Assembly: GCA_019420325.1 (NCBI GenBank)
Contig: JAHZHK010000061.1
Location: 1 to 16,686 of the forward strand
Direction of reading: 5' to 3'
DNA: 16,686 bases
Source: Coriobacteriaceae bacterium
GTDB lineage: Bacteria > Actinomycetota > Coriobacteriia > Coriobacteriales > UMGS124
Below are positions 1-7,918 of this stretch, in pieces (position 1 is the first letter of the stretch; the number at the start of each line of letters is the position of its first letter). The notes beneath the pieces were generated by a model. It was not told where the DNA came from, made no database searches, and saw only the letters and a program-made list of their open reading frames with translations. A program made the position numbers and the translations under genes.

Positions 1-42
1 GACCCCGCGCGCCTGCTGGGGCCGTTTGGGGGACTTGTTCAT
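1..42 (-). CDS. Possible 5' end of a divergent gene, truncated by the window edge
   Basis: An ATG at 42 on the minus strand opens a frame of 14 codons (MNKSPKRPQQARGV) that is still open at the window edge. A purine-rich AGGGAG lies three bases before the ATG, a slightly short but usable ribosome binding site. The frame would be transcribed away from the LuxR gene at 244. No product can be assigned from 14 residues. The call rests only on the start codon, the Shine-Dalgarno-like sequence and the absence of a stop, so it may be chance. Confidence 0.3.
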   Translation of the reverse strand, partial: MNKSPKRPQQARGV

Positions 43-199
43 TGTCTCCCTAGCTTTCCTGTGCAAGTCCCACCATCATCGGGGGCGACTTCTCGGAACG
101 GAGGGCACATGCGAACGCTCGTGCACGCGCAGCCCACGGCGTGGCAATCTCCCCGCACCCGTGCGCCCACTTTCAGCATAACGGCGCCCGCCTCCCTTT

Positions 200-208
200 T
201 GGTATAAT
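200..208 (+). promoter_or_regulatory. Extended -10 promoter of the first LuxR gene
   Basis: TGGTATAAT at 200-208 is a perfect extended -10 element (TGnTATAAT), 36 bases before the ATG at 244. No convincing -35 hexamer lies 16-18 bases upstream, as expected for an extended -10 promoter. The second LuxR gene of the window has the same arrangement. Confidence 0.65.
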
Positions 209-243
209 CGCGCATCGCAGAGACGAGGCAACTGGGGGTTTAT

Positions 244-1737
244 ATGCACGATGGGGATACGACAGCATCCGTCGCACGGAATTTACCCATACGCGACTTT
301 GCCTGCGCTCTTGGCCTGTCGATTCTCTTTCCTTACTTCAGAGCTTTCTTCTTAAGCATCGTAAAGACCGCAGAGGCTCACTCGGCAGGCGCTTTCGAGG
401 GTGCATTCTGCACGTTCGCTATCACTTTCGCCCTGTGCGCCGTGGCCGCACTCGTCATAGGCCCGCGTCTGGCCAGGCTGGCCACCTCAAAGAAAGCCCT
501 ACTCGCCAACGGCATACTTGGTTCGATTGGTTGCCTGCTTCTCTGGCTCGCACCCCTCGGAACACTCGAGCTCGCTCAATGTGTCGTAGGCACGGCGGCC
601 AATGTCGCCTTCTTCACCGTATGCTTGCTCGCCTACTTCACCGCGCTCGAACGCATGGAGCTACGCAGGGCAACGCTCATCGTTGTGCTCGGATTCGGTC
701 TGTGCTTTGCAAGCAACCTTTTCTACCTGTTCCCCACGGCAATTCAAGCCGTGCTCTGCGTGGCCTCCCCGTTCGTGGCGGCCCTTTGTGCGCCGCACCC
801 CGCCCAACCCGTCCAGGCCGCTTCCCACAAGGAACCCGACTCGCCCCTCAGCACCGCATCACTGGCGCTCTGCATCTTGCTCGCGCTCTTCTGCGTCATG
901 GGCAACTTCATCCGCGGCGTCACGAACCCGTGGTTCGACATCTCGGACATCTCGATTCGCACGCTCTATATGAGCCTCGTCAACATTGCATTCGTCGTGG
1001 TCACGACAGCGCTTCTGGTACGCGGCGCCTCGCTCAACCGCGTCGTCTTCTTCAACTGGATCGCCTACATGCTTCTTTTCTTCGCGGGGGTGCTTGTCAT
1101 GGCAGTTGCGCCCGAGCAGGCGGCTCTCACCGGCTCGAACCTCGCCACGAGCGCTCGCGTCGGCTTTACCATGCTGCTCGTGCTCTTTGTCGTGACGCCC
1201 GAACGCTGGTCGAACATGGACCTCACCAAGCGCGCGGGCCTCTTCCTGCTTATCCCCGAGGCACTGGCGGCGCTCGTGCGCTACATCGCCGTGCCCGCAC
1301 ACCTGTCGCAAGCGCAGGGCGGGCAGGCCGTGCTCATGACCTATGGTGGCACGGTCGTCATCTTCATTCTGTCAGCCGCCATCGTCATCATGCTCGGCTT
1401 CCTGCTGCTGCGCTCTACGGAAGCGGCCGCCCAAAGCGCAATGCCTATCAACCCCGCAGCCGACCTCACGGCGGCCATCGCCGTGCAGGACACCGTGGAG
1501 GAGCTCGTCTCTCATGAGCTCGCCAACCGCTACGGTCTCACCCCACGCGAGGCAGAAGTGGTGCGCTGCGCAAGCCAGGGCCACTCCCTCGAGAAGACCG
1601 CCGAACTCCTGGGCGTCTCAGTCAACACGGTGCGCACGCACAACCGATCCGTCTATGCAAAGATGGGCGTCCACTCCCGACAGGAAATCATCGAACTCGC
1701 CGCGGCTGTGAAGGCAGAACTCGCCGAGAAGCACTAG
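244..1737 (+). CDS. Membrane-anchored LuxR-family transcriptional regulator
   Basis: This 497-residue protein has about twelve predicted membrane helices, roughly between residues 18 and 389, then a short linker and a C-terminal LuxR/FixJ-type helix-turn-helix (about 428-485, with GLTPREAEVV, LGVSVNTVRTH and the KMGVHSR turn). The layout is that of the large family of membrane LuxR regulators of Eggerthellaceae, usually found beside exported reductases; the membrane part is thought to sense a ligand. The ATG at 244 follows a GGGGG tract and lies 36 bases after an extended -10. It is co-directional with the Tat flavoprotein at 2185 and probably controls it, although the 447-base gap means the two need not share a transcript. 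The ligand is unknown. The second regulator (12325-13815) is almost the same length, 496 residues. Confidence 0.9.
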   Translation: MHDGDTTASVARNLPIRDFACALGLSILFPYFRAFFLSIVKTAEAHSAGAFEGAFCTFAITFALCAVAALVIGPRLARLATSKKALLANGILGSIGCLLLWLAPLGTLELAQCVVGTAANVAFFTVCLLAYFTALERMELRRATLIVVLGFGLCFASNLFYLFPTAIQAVLCVASPFVAALCAPHPAQPVQAASHKEPDSPLSTASLALCILLALFCVMGNFIRGVTNPWFDISDISIRTLYMSLVNIAFVVVTTALLVRGASLNRVVFFNWIAYMLLFFAGVLVMAVAPEQAALTGSNLATSARVGFTMLLVLFVVTPERWSNMDLTKRAGLFLLIPEALAALVRYIAVPAHLSQAQGGQAVLMTYGGTVVIFILSAAIVIMLGFLLLRSTEAAAQSAMPINPAADLTAAIAVQDTVEELVSHELANRYGLTPREAEVVRCASQGHSLEKTAELLGVSVNTVRTHNRSVYAKMGVHSRQEIIELAAAVKAELAEKH

Positions 1738-2184
1738 TAGTGCGACAAGCACGCGCCTTCTGCCGCTTCGCCATTATAACCGCATAGGTGGAAGCGCGCG
1801 CAATTGGCCAGCCGCCCTCGGCCATCGTCTGGGCATGCACAATTGGCCGGCTGCCTTCAGGCATCGTCCGGACATGCACAATTGGCCGGCTGCGCCCGAT
1901 CATCATTTGAGCACACGCAGCGAGGCGCCTGCGCGTAACCATCGCCTGGGCGCGTGGCTTAACCCCTCTCGTCTCTCTTTTGTGAGTTGACACAATAACC
2001 CCAGGTAAAACCCTTCGTCTCGCCCATGCGATGTGAAACGTGGGCGTGTGGGTTACCTTTCATCTCGTCGAGCCGGACGCAAGCCCGGCATTACGCGCCC
2101 CTACCGGCGGCGAGCGCGCCAGGCATACCGCATGCCGAGTGCGCACACCGCAAGTGGGGGACATTCGAGGAGAAAGGTTGACCG
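1738..2184. other. Intergenic region upstream of the first flavoprotein
   Basis: These 447 bases separate the LuxR gene from the flavoprotein. They hold a 39-bp tandem repeat (1801 to about 1956) and a perfect -35-like TTGACA at 1987-1992. No good -10 lies at normal spacing: TAAAAC at 2006 is only 13 bases away. Small inverted repeats occur at 2070-2088 and 2122-2136 (GGCAT/ATGCC). A CCCCAG at 1999-2004 partly resembles the repeat motif near the second LuxR gene. A regulated promoter must lie here, but I cannot place it firmly. No protein-coding gene was recognised. Confidence 0.5.
1801..1956. repeat. 39-bp direct tandem repeat, three clear copies and a decayed fourth
   Basis: Units start at 1801, 1840 and 1879, each beginning CAATTGGCC, with an exact 39-base period. 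A fourth, degenerate unit from 1918 keeps its CCATCG core at 1939, exactly three periods after the CCATCG at 1822. Units one and two differ at only a few bases; unit three diverges in its second half. The period is a multiple of three, so an open minus-strand frame shows a 13-residue repeat (RPIVHVRTMPEGS-like). That frame lacks a ribosome binding site and overlaps the LuxR gene, so I take it as a by-product. Confidence 0.85.
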
Positions 2185-3846
2185 ATGGAGATGAACCGCA
2201 GGAACTTCCTCAAGGCTGCCGGTGCTGCCGGCGTCGCAAGCGCCGCGCTTTCGAGTGCCGCCCTGGCCGACGAGGCCGCAGCCGAGGTCGAGTGCCCCAA
2301 GGGCGCATGCGCTTCCGACTACGAGTGCTCCCCCGTTGAGGTTGCCCCCATCACCGAGTTCGCCGCTGAGTACACCTATGACGTCGTCGTGGTGGGCGGC
2401 GGCACCGGCGGCGTGCCCGCGGCCCTGACCGCGATTGAGGAGGGCGCCACGGCATGCGTGCTCCAGAAGGAGTCCGTCTGCATCTCCCAGGGTGCCAACG
2501 AGAGCGGCGTCGAGCTCGAGATGAGCGACCCCCAGGGCATCAAGAACTACATCCGCGGCTACATGGAGAGCGTCGACTGGCGCGCCGACCGCGGCCTGGT
2601 GGAGTACTACACCTACCACTCCGGTGAGACCATGCGCTGGCTGCGTCTGCGTGCCGAGGAGGCCGGCAACCCGCCCGCAAACGTTTCCACTGAGGAAGAC
2701 GTGTACGAGGACGGCACCAAGTCCGTCCGCCACGAGTGGAACTACGGCCCCAAGCCCCAGTGCAACCTCGAGCTCATCATGGCCCTGGCCAACCTGGCCG
2801 AGGAGCGCGGCGTCGACTTCTACTATGAGACCCCCGGCGTCCAGCTCATCCAAGGCGAGGACGGCACCGTAACGGGCGTCGTGGGCAGGAACGCCGACGG
2901 CGAGTACATCAAGTTCAACGCCACCATGGGCGTCATCCTCTCCACCGGCGATTATCAGAACAACGAGAGCCTCGTCGAGCGCTACTGTCCCGACATCCTC
3001 GGCTTCGACCGCAAGCAGTTCGGCAAGACCGGCGACGGCATCCTCATGGCCATGCAACTCGGCGCCGGCATGGTGCAGACCGGTCACTGCCATATGATGC
3101 ACGACTTCGATTCGGGCCCCATGGCTTCCGTGCCCTTCATGGCCGTCAACATGGACGGCAACCGCTTCATGAACGAGGACATGCCCTTCACCATGATCAA
3201 CGTTCAGATGCGCGACCAGCCCAAGCCTGGTTGGTTCGTCCAGATTTATGACGGCAACTACGAGACCACCGTGCCTGAGATGGGTTTCAAGGCCACTCCC
3301 GCCGACGCCGTGCAGAAGTGGATGCCCGAGGTCGAAATGGACCGCTCCGTCGCTTCCGGCAACAAGGTTATCGAGGGCCTCGTCGACCTGTACTGCGCCG
3401 ACACCCTCGAGGAGCTCGCCGAGAAGGTCGAGGTTCCCGCCGACGCCCTGATTGCCAGCGTGGAGCGCTACAACGAGCTCGTCGACGCCGGCTTCGACGA
3501 GGACTTCGGCAAGAACCCGCAGTACCTCAAGAAGATCGAGCAGGCTCCGTTCTGGGGCGCCCGCAAGCACATTCGCGTCTCCGCCCTGTGTGCCGGCATG
3601 ACCGTCAACGAGAACTACCAGGTCATCACCACCGAGGGCGAGGTCATTCCTCACCTGTGGGCCACGGGCTTCGGCGCAGGCCAGCTCTGCGGCGCACCCG
3701 ACTGGTCGATGTATCAGTCCGGCATGAGCGCCGGCCACTGCTTCACGTCCGGCCGCTACACCGCCATCCAGGCCGTAACCGGCGGCCTTGAGCCCTCCAA
3801 GCCCGTCATGTGGGAGGACATCGCCGACCTCGTGCCGGAGCAGTAA
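2185..3846 (+). CDS. Tat-exported FAD-dependent reductase (fumarate reductase flavoprotein superfamily)
   Basis: The 553-residue protein starts with a twin-arginine signal (RRNFLK at 5-10, hydrophobic stretch, ALADE near 26-30), so it should act folded outside the membrane. A Rossmann FAD-binding motif, GGGTGG, lies at 71-76, and the FAD_binding_2 fold continues to the C-terminal FAD loop near 491-520. NMDGNRFMNED at 322-332 is the family's G-x-RF-x-NE block. No FMN-binding domain or haem motif is present, so electrons must come from a separate carrier. The ATG at 2185 has GAGGAGAAAGG seven bases upstream. The fumarate-binding motifs of FccA-type enzymes (HHTMGG and GxNRLGGN) are not seen: the second reads as GAPDWSMYQSG. 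The substrate is therefore probably not fumarate. The LuxR gene upstream is the likely regulator. Confidence 0.88.
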   Translation: MEMNRRNFLKAAGAAGVASAALSSAALADEAAAEVECPKGACASDYECSPVEVAPITEFAAEYTYDVVVVGGGTGGVPAALTAIEEGATACVLQKESVCISQGANESGVELEMSDPQGIKNYIRGYMESVDWRADRGLVEYYTYHSGETMRWLRLRAEEAGNPPANVSTEEDVYEDGTKSVRHEWNYGPKPQCNLELIMALANLAEERGVDFYYETPGVQLIQGEDGTVTGVVGRNADGEYIKFNATMGVILSTGDYQNNESLVERYCPDILGFDRKQFGKTGDGILMAMQLGAGMVQTGHCHMMHDFDSGPMASVPFMAVNMDGNRFMNEDMPFTMINVQMRDQPKPGWFVQIYDGNYETTVPEMGFKATPADAVQKWMPEVEMDRSVASGNKVIEGLVDLYCADTLEELAEKVEVPADALIASVERYNELVDAGFDEDFGKNPQYLKKIEQAPFWGARKHIRVSALCAGMTVNENYQVITTEGEVIPHLWATGFGAGQLCGAPDWSMYQSGMSAGHCFTSGRYTAIQAVTGGLEPSKPVMWEDIADLVPEQ

Positions 3847-3882
3847 GGGACGAGAAGCACCAGCAAGCAGCGCCAAACAAAT

Positions 3883-3928
3883 AGCGCGGGCGGGACGTAT
3901 TCGATTACGTCCCGCCCGCGCTTGTTGT
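3883..3928 (+). terminator. Intrinsic terminator after the first flavoprotein, possibly bidirectional
   Basis: A perfect 17-bp stem (3883-3899 with 3906-3922) encloses the six-base loop TTCGAT and is followed by TTGTTGT. It begins 36 bases after the stop codon. The opposite strand also continues into ATTTGTTT, so it may stop minus-strand transcripts that read past the peptidase gene. Confidence 0.85.
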
Positions 3929-4150
3929 AAAAACTCAAGAGACCAGGGGCAGGCGACACGCCGCCACAAGCCCCGGCGGCCGCCAGGTGACAAGCTAGGC
4001 CCCATGCCAGCGCGACCCCGCGAGAAAACCTTTGGCCTACGTCTAACAGCGAACCGATTCATGCACCAGCATGAACACGCCGCACCGAGGCAACCGGGGC
4101 TTTTCCCATGCCCAAATCAAGGCGCGTACCAGCGCGAACCCTTGCCTCCC
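3929..4150. other. Convergent intergenic spacer
   Basis: This spacer lies between the flavoprotein terminator and the 3' end of the minus-strand peptidase gene. It holds a perfect 7-bp hairpin at 4058-4075 (TTCATGC, loop ACCA, GCATGAA) without a T tract. An imperfect hairpin at 4118-4144 (CAAGG/CCTTG closing CGCG/CGCG), next to the peptidase stop, is followed on the minus strand by ATTTGG and may be a weak terminator. No gene was recognised. Confidence 0.4.
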
Positions 4151-5410
4151 CTACCCCTCCACGTCGAGCGTGAGGAGCTTCTCCACGATGGCCTGAACCT
4201 TGGCAAGGTCGCCGGGCAGAACGTGCTCGTTGGTGGAGTGGGCGTCGCGCATACCGTTGGCGATGACGATGCCGGGAATGCCGTAGGCCACCGACACGTT
4301 GTTGTCGCTGCCGCCGAACGTGGGCTTGCCGACGGCCGTCATGCCGAGGCTCTCGCACGCGCGCTCGAACAGGCGCACGGGGGCGGACTCTGCGCCCATG
4401 CAGTAGGCGTGGCACGCCTGGCTCACCTGCACGGTCACCTCGCCGCCCAGCTCCTGCGCGGCGCGCTCAAAAATCTCGCGCACGACCTGGGCCTGGTGCA
4501 CGGCCTTTTCATGGTCGTAGCTGCGGACCTCGCCGCGGATAACCACGTCGCTCGGCACGATGTTCGTGCCTCGCCCACCGGAGATAATGCCCATGTTGCA
4601 CGTGGTGTCATCGCCGATGCGACCGCATTGCACCTGGTCAATGGCATGGGCGGCAATCTTGATGGCATTGACGCCGCGCTCGGGGTAGAAGCCGGCGTGC
4701 GCGGAGCGACCAATGACCTCGATGGTGAGGTAGAGAATCGTAGGCGCCTGGTAGGCATACTCGTTGGGGTCGGCCGAATAGTCGAGCGTGAAGGCGACGG
4801 GGGCCTTGGACTGCGAGAAGTCGAACGCGCGAGCGCCGACGTTGCCCACTTCCTCGGCAACCATGCACGCCAGCTCAACGGGACGGTGCGGCACGCCGGC
4901 CTCCTGCAGGTGATCCACCGCCGCCATGACGCAGGCGATACCGGCCAGGTCGTCGGCACCCAGGACCGTGTCGCCCAGGCTCGTGATCATGCCGTTGGCA
5001 TGGACCTTCGCGTGCTTGGAGAAGGCGGGTTGCACCGTGTCCATGTGCGTGATGAACAGAACCGGCTCGCCCACACCGGGGAGCGTCGCGAAGAGGTTGC
5101 CGCAATCGCTGCCCGTGTGCACAAGACGCACCAGGTCAGACGCGCTGTCCATAAGGCGGCCGAAACGGCGGGTGGAGGTGATCGAGGTCACCATGCCGTC
5201 GTTCTTGCCGCTCGTGGAGTCTTCTACAACATTGAAGCCCAAGACCTCGAGGCGCCTGCGCACCTCGGCGGCCATCTCGTGCTCGTGAAACGAGGGCGAG
5301 TCAATCTCAACCAGCTCGCAAAAAATGCGCTCAACCAGCGAAAGCTCATAGCCCGGGGCCACCTGGTAGCCCATCTGCCGAGACTGCCCCGCCTGCACCT
5401 GCGCGTCCAT
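4151..5410 (-). CDS. M20 family metallopeptidase, tripeptidase-T-like
   Basis: A 419-residue cytoplasmic dizinc aminopeptidase-type enzyme; no signal peptide is seen. The M20 metal-site motifs appear in order: HMDT (His122, with Asp124 in the usual supporting place), GADD (bridging Asp153 or 154), EE (Glu186 as catalytic base, Glu187 as ligand), Asp210 in TLDYS, and His391 in RDAHSTNEH. The dimerisation lid lies between, near 225-325. GADDLAGIA and AHSTNEH favour the PepT-like group over carboxypeptidase G or DapE relatives; the exact substrate is unknown. I start it at 5410 because GGGAG lies seven bases upstream and a TATATT -10-like element sits at 5464-5469. A longer frame from 5461 would begin inside that promoter region. 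It looks like a single-gene unit downstream of the riboflavin operon. Confidence 0.88.
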   Translation of the reverse strand: MDAQVQAGQSRQMGYQVAPGYELSLVERIFCELVEIDSPSFHEHEMAAEVRRRLEVLGFNVVEDSTSGKNDGMVTSITSTRRFGRLMDSASDLVRLVHTGSDCGNLFATLPGVGEPVLFITHMDTVQPAFSKHAKVHANGMITSLGDTVLGADDLAGIACVMAAVDHLQEAGVPHRPVELACMVAEEVGNVGARAFDFSQSKAPVAFTLDYSADPNEYAYQAPTILYLTIEVIGRSAHAGFYPERGVNAIKIAAHAIDQVQCGRIGDDTTCNMGIISGGRGTNIVPSDVVIRGEVRSYDHEKAVHQAQVVREIFERAAQELGGEVTVQVSQACHAYCMGAESAPVRLFERACESLGMTAVGKPTFGGSDNNVSVAYGIPGIVIANGMRDAHSTNEHVLPGDLAKVQAIVEKLLTLDVEG

Positions 5411-5463
5411 TCTATCGCTCCCGTATCTTTCCCCTTGCCCGGGCACGTGGTCCGGGCGCATCT

Positions 5464-5469
5464 AATATA
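5464..5469 (-). promoter_or_regulatory. Candidate -10 element for the M20 peptidase
   Basis: The minus strand reads TATATATT here, with the hexamer TATATT ending 53 bases before the ATG at 5410. The surrounding AT-rich patch stands out in GC-rich DNA. No good -35 is present at 17-18 bases (GTCTCG), so the assignment is tentative. Confidence 0.35.
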
Positions 5470-5556
5470 TATGTTGGGATGGTACACGAGACTGCGCACA
5501 AGCTGACGAAGTGCACAGGACAACCACCGTATACGCCAGGTCGCCAGGCAAAGCGG

Positions 5557-5597
5557 TTAAAACCCAGGCGTGGACGGCATCGCGCCCACGCCTGGGT
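5557..5597 (-). terminator. Intrinsic terminator of the riboflavin operon
   Basis: A perfect 12-bp stem (5562-5573 with 5586-5597, ACCCAGGCGTGG and its complement) has a 12-base loop. On the minus strand it is followed by TTTTAACC. It lies 77 bases beyond the ribH stop codon and separates the operon from the M20 peptidase gene. Confidence 0.75.
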
Positions 5598-5673
5598 AAG
5601 ACCAAACATCTATGGGATATACGTCGTGACCGGAATGGACGGCACGATTGCGTCCACACCCGAACGGCAGTTG

Positions 5674-6141
5674 TTAAATCTGCCTCAGCAGGTTGACGAG
5701 CTCGATGGCACCCGTGGCGCACTCATAGCCCTTGTTGCCCACCTTCGCGCCGGCACGGTCGATGGCCTGCTCGAGGTTCTCGGTGGTGGTGACGCCGAAC
5801 ATCACGGGCACGCCGGACTTGAGCGACGTCTGCGCCACACCCTTGGCCACTTCGTTGCACACGAGCTCATAGTGCGAGGTAGCGCCACGAATGACGCAGC
5901 CCAGCGCGATAACGGCGTCGTACTTGCCGCTCTCAGCCATCTTCTGCGCCACCAGCGGAATCTCGAACGCGCCAGGAACCCATGCCACGTTCACGTCCTC
6001 ATCCGGCACCCCGTGACGATGCAGACCGTCAAGCGCACCAGAGAGCAGCTTGTTCACGATAAACTCGTTGAACCTGCTCGCCACAATGCCAACCTTGATG
6101 CCCTCGTTAACAACGTTACCCTCAATAACCTTAACCGCCAT
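5674..6141 (-). CDS. ribH: 6,7-dimethyl-8-ribityllumazine synthase
   Basis: RibH condenses 5-amino-6-ribitylamino-uracil with 3,4-dihydroxy-2-butanone 4-phosphate to make 6,7-dimethyl-8-ribityllumazine, the penultimate step to riboflavin, in the cytoplasm. The 155-residue length is typical. Family motifs are RFN (23-25), VPGAFE (55-60), GCVIRGATSHYE (81-92, with the catalytic His90) and GVTTTENLEQA (117-126). The ATG at 6141 has AGGAG about five bases upstream; the frame continues to 6165 but that extension adds nothing conserved. It is the last gene of the operon and is separated from ribBA by 440 bases carrying palindromic repeats, an unusual interruption of an otherwise compact operon. Confidence 0.96.
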   Translation of the reverse strand: MAVKVIEGNVVNEGIKVGIVASRFNEFIVNKLLSGALDGLHRHGVPDEDVNVAWVPGAFEIPLVAQKMAESGKYDAVIALGCVIRGATSHYELVCNEVAKGVAQTSLKSGVPVMFGVTTTENLEQAIDRAGAKVGNKGYECATGAIELVNLLRQI

Positions 6142-6198
6142 GATGACTCCTTCTCTCGATATCAATCAATCACTTGTAGTTAACCATGCGTTCCAACA

Positions 6199-6330
6199 GA
6201 CGCCCCGCGCGGTCGGCAGTTCAGCGCGCGTGGGCAGGGATGTTTGTTCAGCGCGAGTTCCGCAGCTGGCTGTGGCCTATGGACACAACCAGCGAGGACT
6301 GTCTGAGCGAGGAACAAATTTCCCTGCCCC
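6199..6330. repeat. Long palindromic repeat, copy A
   Basis: This copy of about 132 bases is closely similar to the element at 6439-6571. It has an 18-base outer arm (6232-6249 with 6312-6329, two mismatches) and an inner arm around GCTGGCTGTG/CACAACCAGC (one mismatch), so either strand can fold into a long two-part hairpin. The left flank starts GACGCCCC. It contains no gene and has no T tract, so it is not a standard terminator. It looks like a dispersed extragenic palindromic element; only a genome search could show that. Confidence 0.8.
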
Positions 6331-6356
6331 GGCTGCAGCTCTTTACGCCCCGCCGG

Positions 6357-6422
6357 ACGCCCCGCGCGGTCGCCGAGTTGGCGCGCAGGCCTCGGGCTTT
6401 GTCCCGGCGCAGCTCCGCCCGC
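6357..6422. repeat. Degenerate left half of the same palindromic repeat
   Basis: This stretch starts with the same GACGCCCCGCGCGGTCG as copy A at 6199. It then follows copy A loosely through GAGTT, GCGCGC, TTTGT, GCGCAG and CTCCGC, but lacks the right arm. Both it and copy B are preceded by a CTTTACGC-type sequence (6341 and 6424), so the repeat unit seems to have been duplicated more than once here. Confidence 0.5.
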
Positions 6423-6438
6423 CCTTTACGCGCCCCCG

Positions 6439-6571
6439 GACGCCCCTGCGCAATCGGCAGTTCAGCGCGCGTGGGCAGGAGTCTTTGTTCAGCGCGAGTT
6501 CCGCAGCTGGTTGTGGCTTATAGCCACAACCAGCGAGGACTGTCTGAGCGAGGAACAAAGACCCCTGCCCC
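6439..6571. repeat. Long palindromic repeat, copy B
   Basis: The better preserved copy. The inner stem is perfect: 12 bp, 6506-6517 with 6523-6534, loop TTATA. The 18-base outer arms (6473-6490 with 6553-6570) have one mismatch. Between the arms the right side carries AGCGAGGA twice, 14 bases apart. It ends 11 bases after the ribBA stop codon in the direction of transcription, so the operon mRNA would fold here. Against copy A, position 9 of the outer arm changes on both sides (A-T to G-C), which keeps the pairing. Confidence 0.85.
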
Positions 6572-6581
6572 GACCTCGCCG

Positions 6582-7799
6582 CTACGCCGACAGTGCCGTC
6601 TCAAAGATGTGGCCCATCTTGCTCGCCTTCACCTCGAGGTAATGGCGGTCGCACTCGTGGGCGTGGATCTCGATCGGCACGCGCTCAACAATCTCCAGGC
6701 CAAAGTCGCCCAGGCCGTAGATCTTGGAGGGGTTGTTGGTGAGCAGGCGGATGCTCTTGCAGCCCAGGCTGCGCAGAATCTGCGCGCCGCTCCAGTATTC
6801 GCGCAGGTCAGGAGCGAATCCGAGGGCCTCGTTGGCCTCAACGGTGTCCATGCCCTCCTCCTGCAGGCGATAAGCCTTGAGCTTGTTGATGAGGCCGATG
6901 CCGCGGCCTTCCTGACGCATGTAGAGGATGACGCCGCGACCTTCCTTCTCGATCTGAGCCATGGCGCGGTGCAGCTGGTCGCCGCAGTCGCAGCGCCTGG
7001 AGCCGAAGACGTCGCCAGTGAGGCACTCAGAATGCACGCGCACGAGCACGTCGCGGCCGTCGCCGATCTCACCCTTCACGAGGGCAACGTGCTCCTCGCC
7101 GGTGATGTCGTTCACGAAACCGTGGATGGTGAACTCGCCGTAGTCAGTGGGGAGCTTGGCCACGGCCTCCTCGCGCATGTGGTTGTCATGCACGCGGCAG
7201 TAGTCCTGGAGCTGCTTGATGCTCACGAAGACGACGCCAAGCTTCTTTGCCAGCGCGGCAAGCTCAGTAGTGCGCATCATCGTGCCGTCCTCGCGCATGA
7301 TCTCGCAGCACAGGCCGCACTGCTTCATGCCGGCGTGGCGCAGCAGGTCGACGGTGGCCTCAGTGTGGCCGTTGCGCTGGAGCACGCCGCCGGGACGAGC
7401 AATGAGCGGAAACATGTGGCCGGGCCTGCGGAAATCCTCGGGACGCGAGCCTTCCTCCACAACCTTGCGGGCAGTGTAGCCGCGCTCGGCAGCACTGATG
7501 CCCGTGGTGGTGTCCACATGGTCGATGGACACGGTGAAAGCGGTCTCATGGTTGTCGGTGTTGTTGGTCACCATGGGGTCAAGCTGCAGGCGGGCGGCGA
7601 TCTCGGCGCTCATCGGCATGCAGATGAGGCCCTTGGCCTGGCTCGCCATGAGGTTGACGTTGGCCTGCGTGGCGTACTGCGCGGCGCAGATGAGGTCGCC
7701 CTCGTTCTCGCGGTCGGGGTCGTCGACCACCATGATGCAGTGGCCCATCTGAAGCTCGGCGATTGCCTCTTCAATGGTGTTCATTTCGATGTCTGCCAT
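6582..7799 (-). CDS. ribBA: Bifunctional 3,4-dihydroxy-2-butanone 4-phosphate synthase / GTP cyclohydrolase II
   Basis: This 405-residue fusion starts both branches of riboflavin synthesis: ribulose 5-phosphate to dihydroxybutanone phosphate (N-terminal half, about 5-203), and GTP to the diaminopyrimidine intermediate (about 207-400). The first half has the acidic Mg site DDPDRENEGD (26-35) and RNGHTEA (142-148). The second half has the zinc cysteines Cys259, Cys270 and Cys272 (GSRRCDCGDQL) and MRQEGRGIG (294-302). Length and domain order match the family, and no catalytic motif is missing. The ATG at 7799 has AAAGGA eight bases upstream. A 119-base gap separates it from ribE; it holds only a small GGCA/TGCC hairpin, and no promoter was recognised. 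Confidence 0.97.
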   Translation of the reverse strand: MADIEMNTIEEAIAELQMGHCIMVVDDPDRENEGDLICAAQYATQANVNLMASQAKGLICMPMSAEIAARLQLDPMVTNNTDNHETAFTVSIDHVDTTTGISAAERGYTARKVVEEGSRPEDFRRPGHMFPLIARPGGVLQRNGHTEATVDLLRHAGMKQCGLCCEIMREDGTMMRTTELAALAKKLGVVFVSIKQLQDYCRVHDNHMREEAVAKLPTDYGEFTIHGFVNDITGEEHVALVKGEIGDGRDVLVRVHSECLTGDVFGSRRCDCGDQLHRAMAQIEKEGRGVILYMRQEGRGIGLINKLKAYRLQEEGMDTVEANEALGFAPDLREYWSGAQILRSLGCKSIRLLTNNPSKIYGLGDFGLEIVERVPIEIHAHECDRHYLEVKASKMGHIFETALSA

Positions 7800-7918
7800 G
7801 GTTCTTGTCCTTTCTTAAAGGGTCAAATAAGCGAAAAAGATATGGGTAGTGCCAGCACGGCAGGATTGCCGCGTTCGGGAATGGATATTCGTTTGAGCGG
7901 ATAGCGCGAAATCAGCTG

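Noticed and set aside
1801..1956. CRISPR array
   Set aside because: The units are directly adjacent, with no unique spacers, and no cas genes are present.
1688..1993. Minus-strand frame with a 13-residue tandem repeat
   Set aside because: It has a GTG start without a ribosome binding site, overlaps the LuxR gene, and its protein repeat follows from a 39-base DNA period.
2101..4062. 653-residue minus-strand open frame opposite the first flavoprotein
   Set aside because: It is rich in Gly, Val, His, Leu and Asp, as expected from the complement of GC-rich coding DNA, and the plus strand encodes a clear FAD enzyme with a ribosome binding site.
5411..5461. Earlier start for the M20 peptidase at 5461
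   Set aside because: That ATG lies right after a -10-like TATATT, and the better ribosome binding site precedes ATG 5410.
3788..5506. 572-residue plus-strand open frame across the terminator and the M20 peptidase
   Set aside because: It runs through a strong terminator and the complement of a gene with intact metal-site motifs.
6199..6571. Palindromic repeats as intrinsic terminators after ribBA
   Set aside because: The arms are long but not followed by a T tract on either strand, and the element is duplicated with flanking sequence.
6186..7904. 572-residue plus-strand open frame across the palindromic repeats and ribBA
   Set aside because: It is the complement of ribBA extended through non-coding repeats; no recognisable domain.
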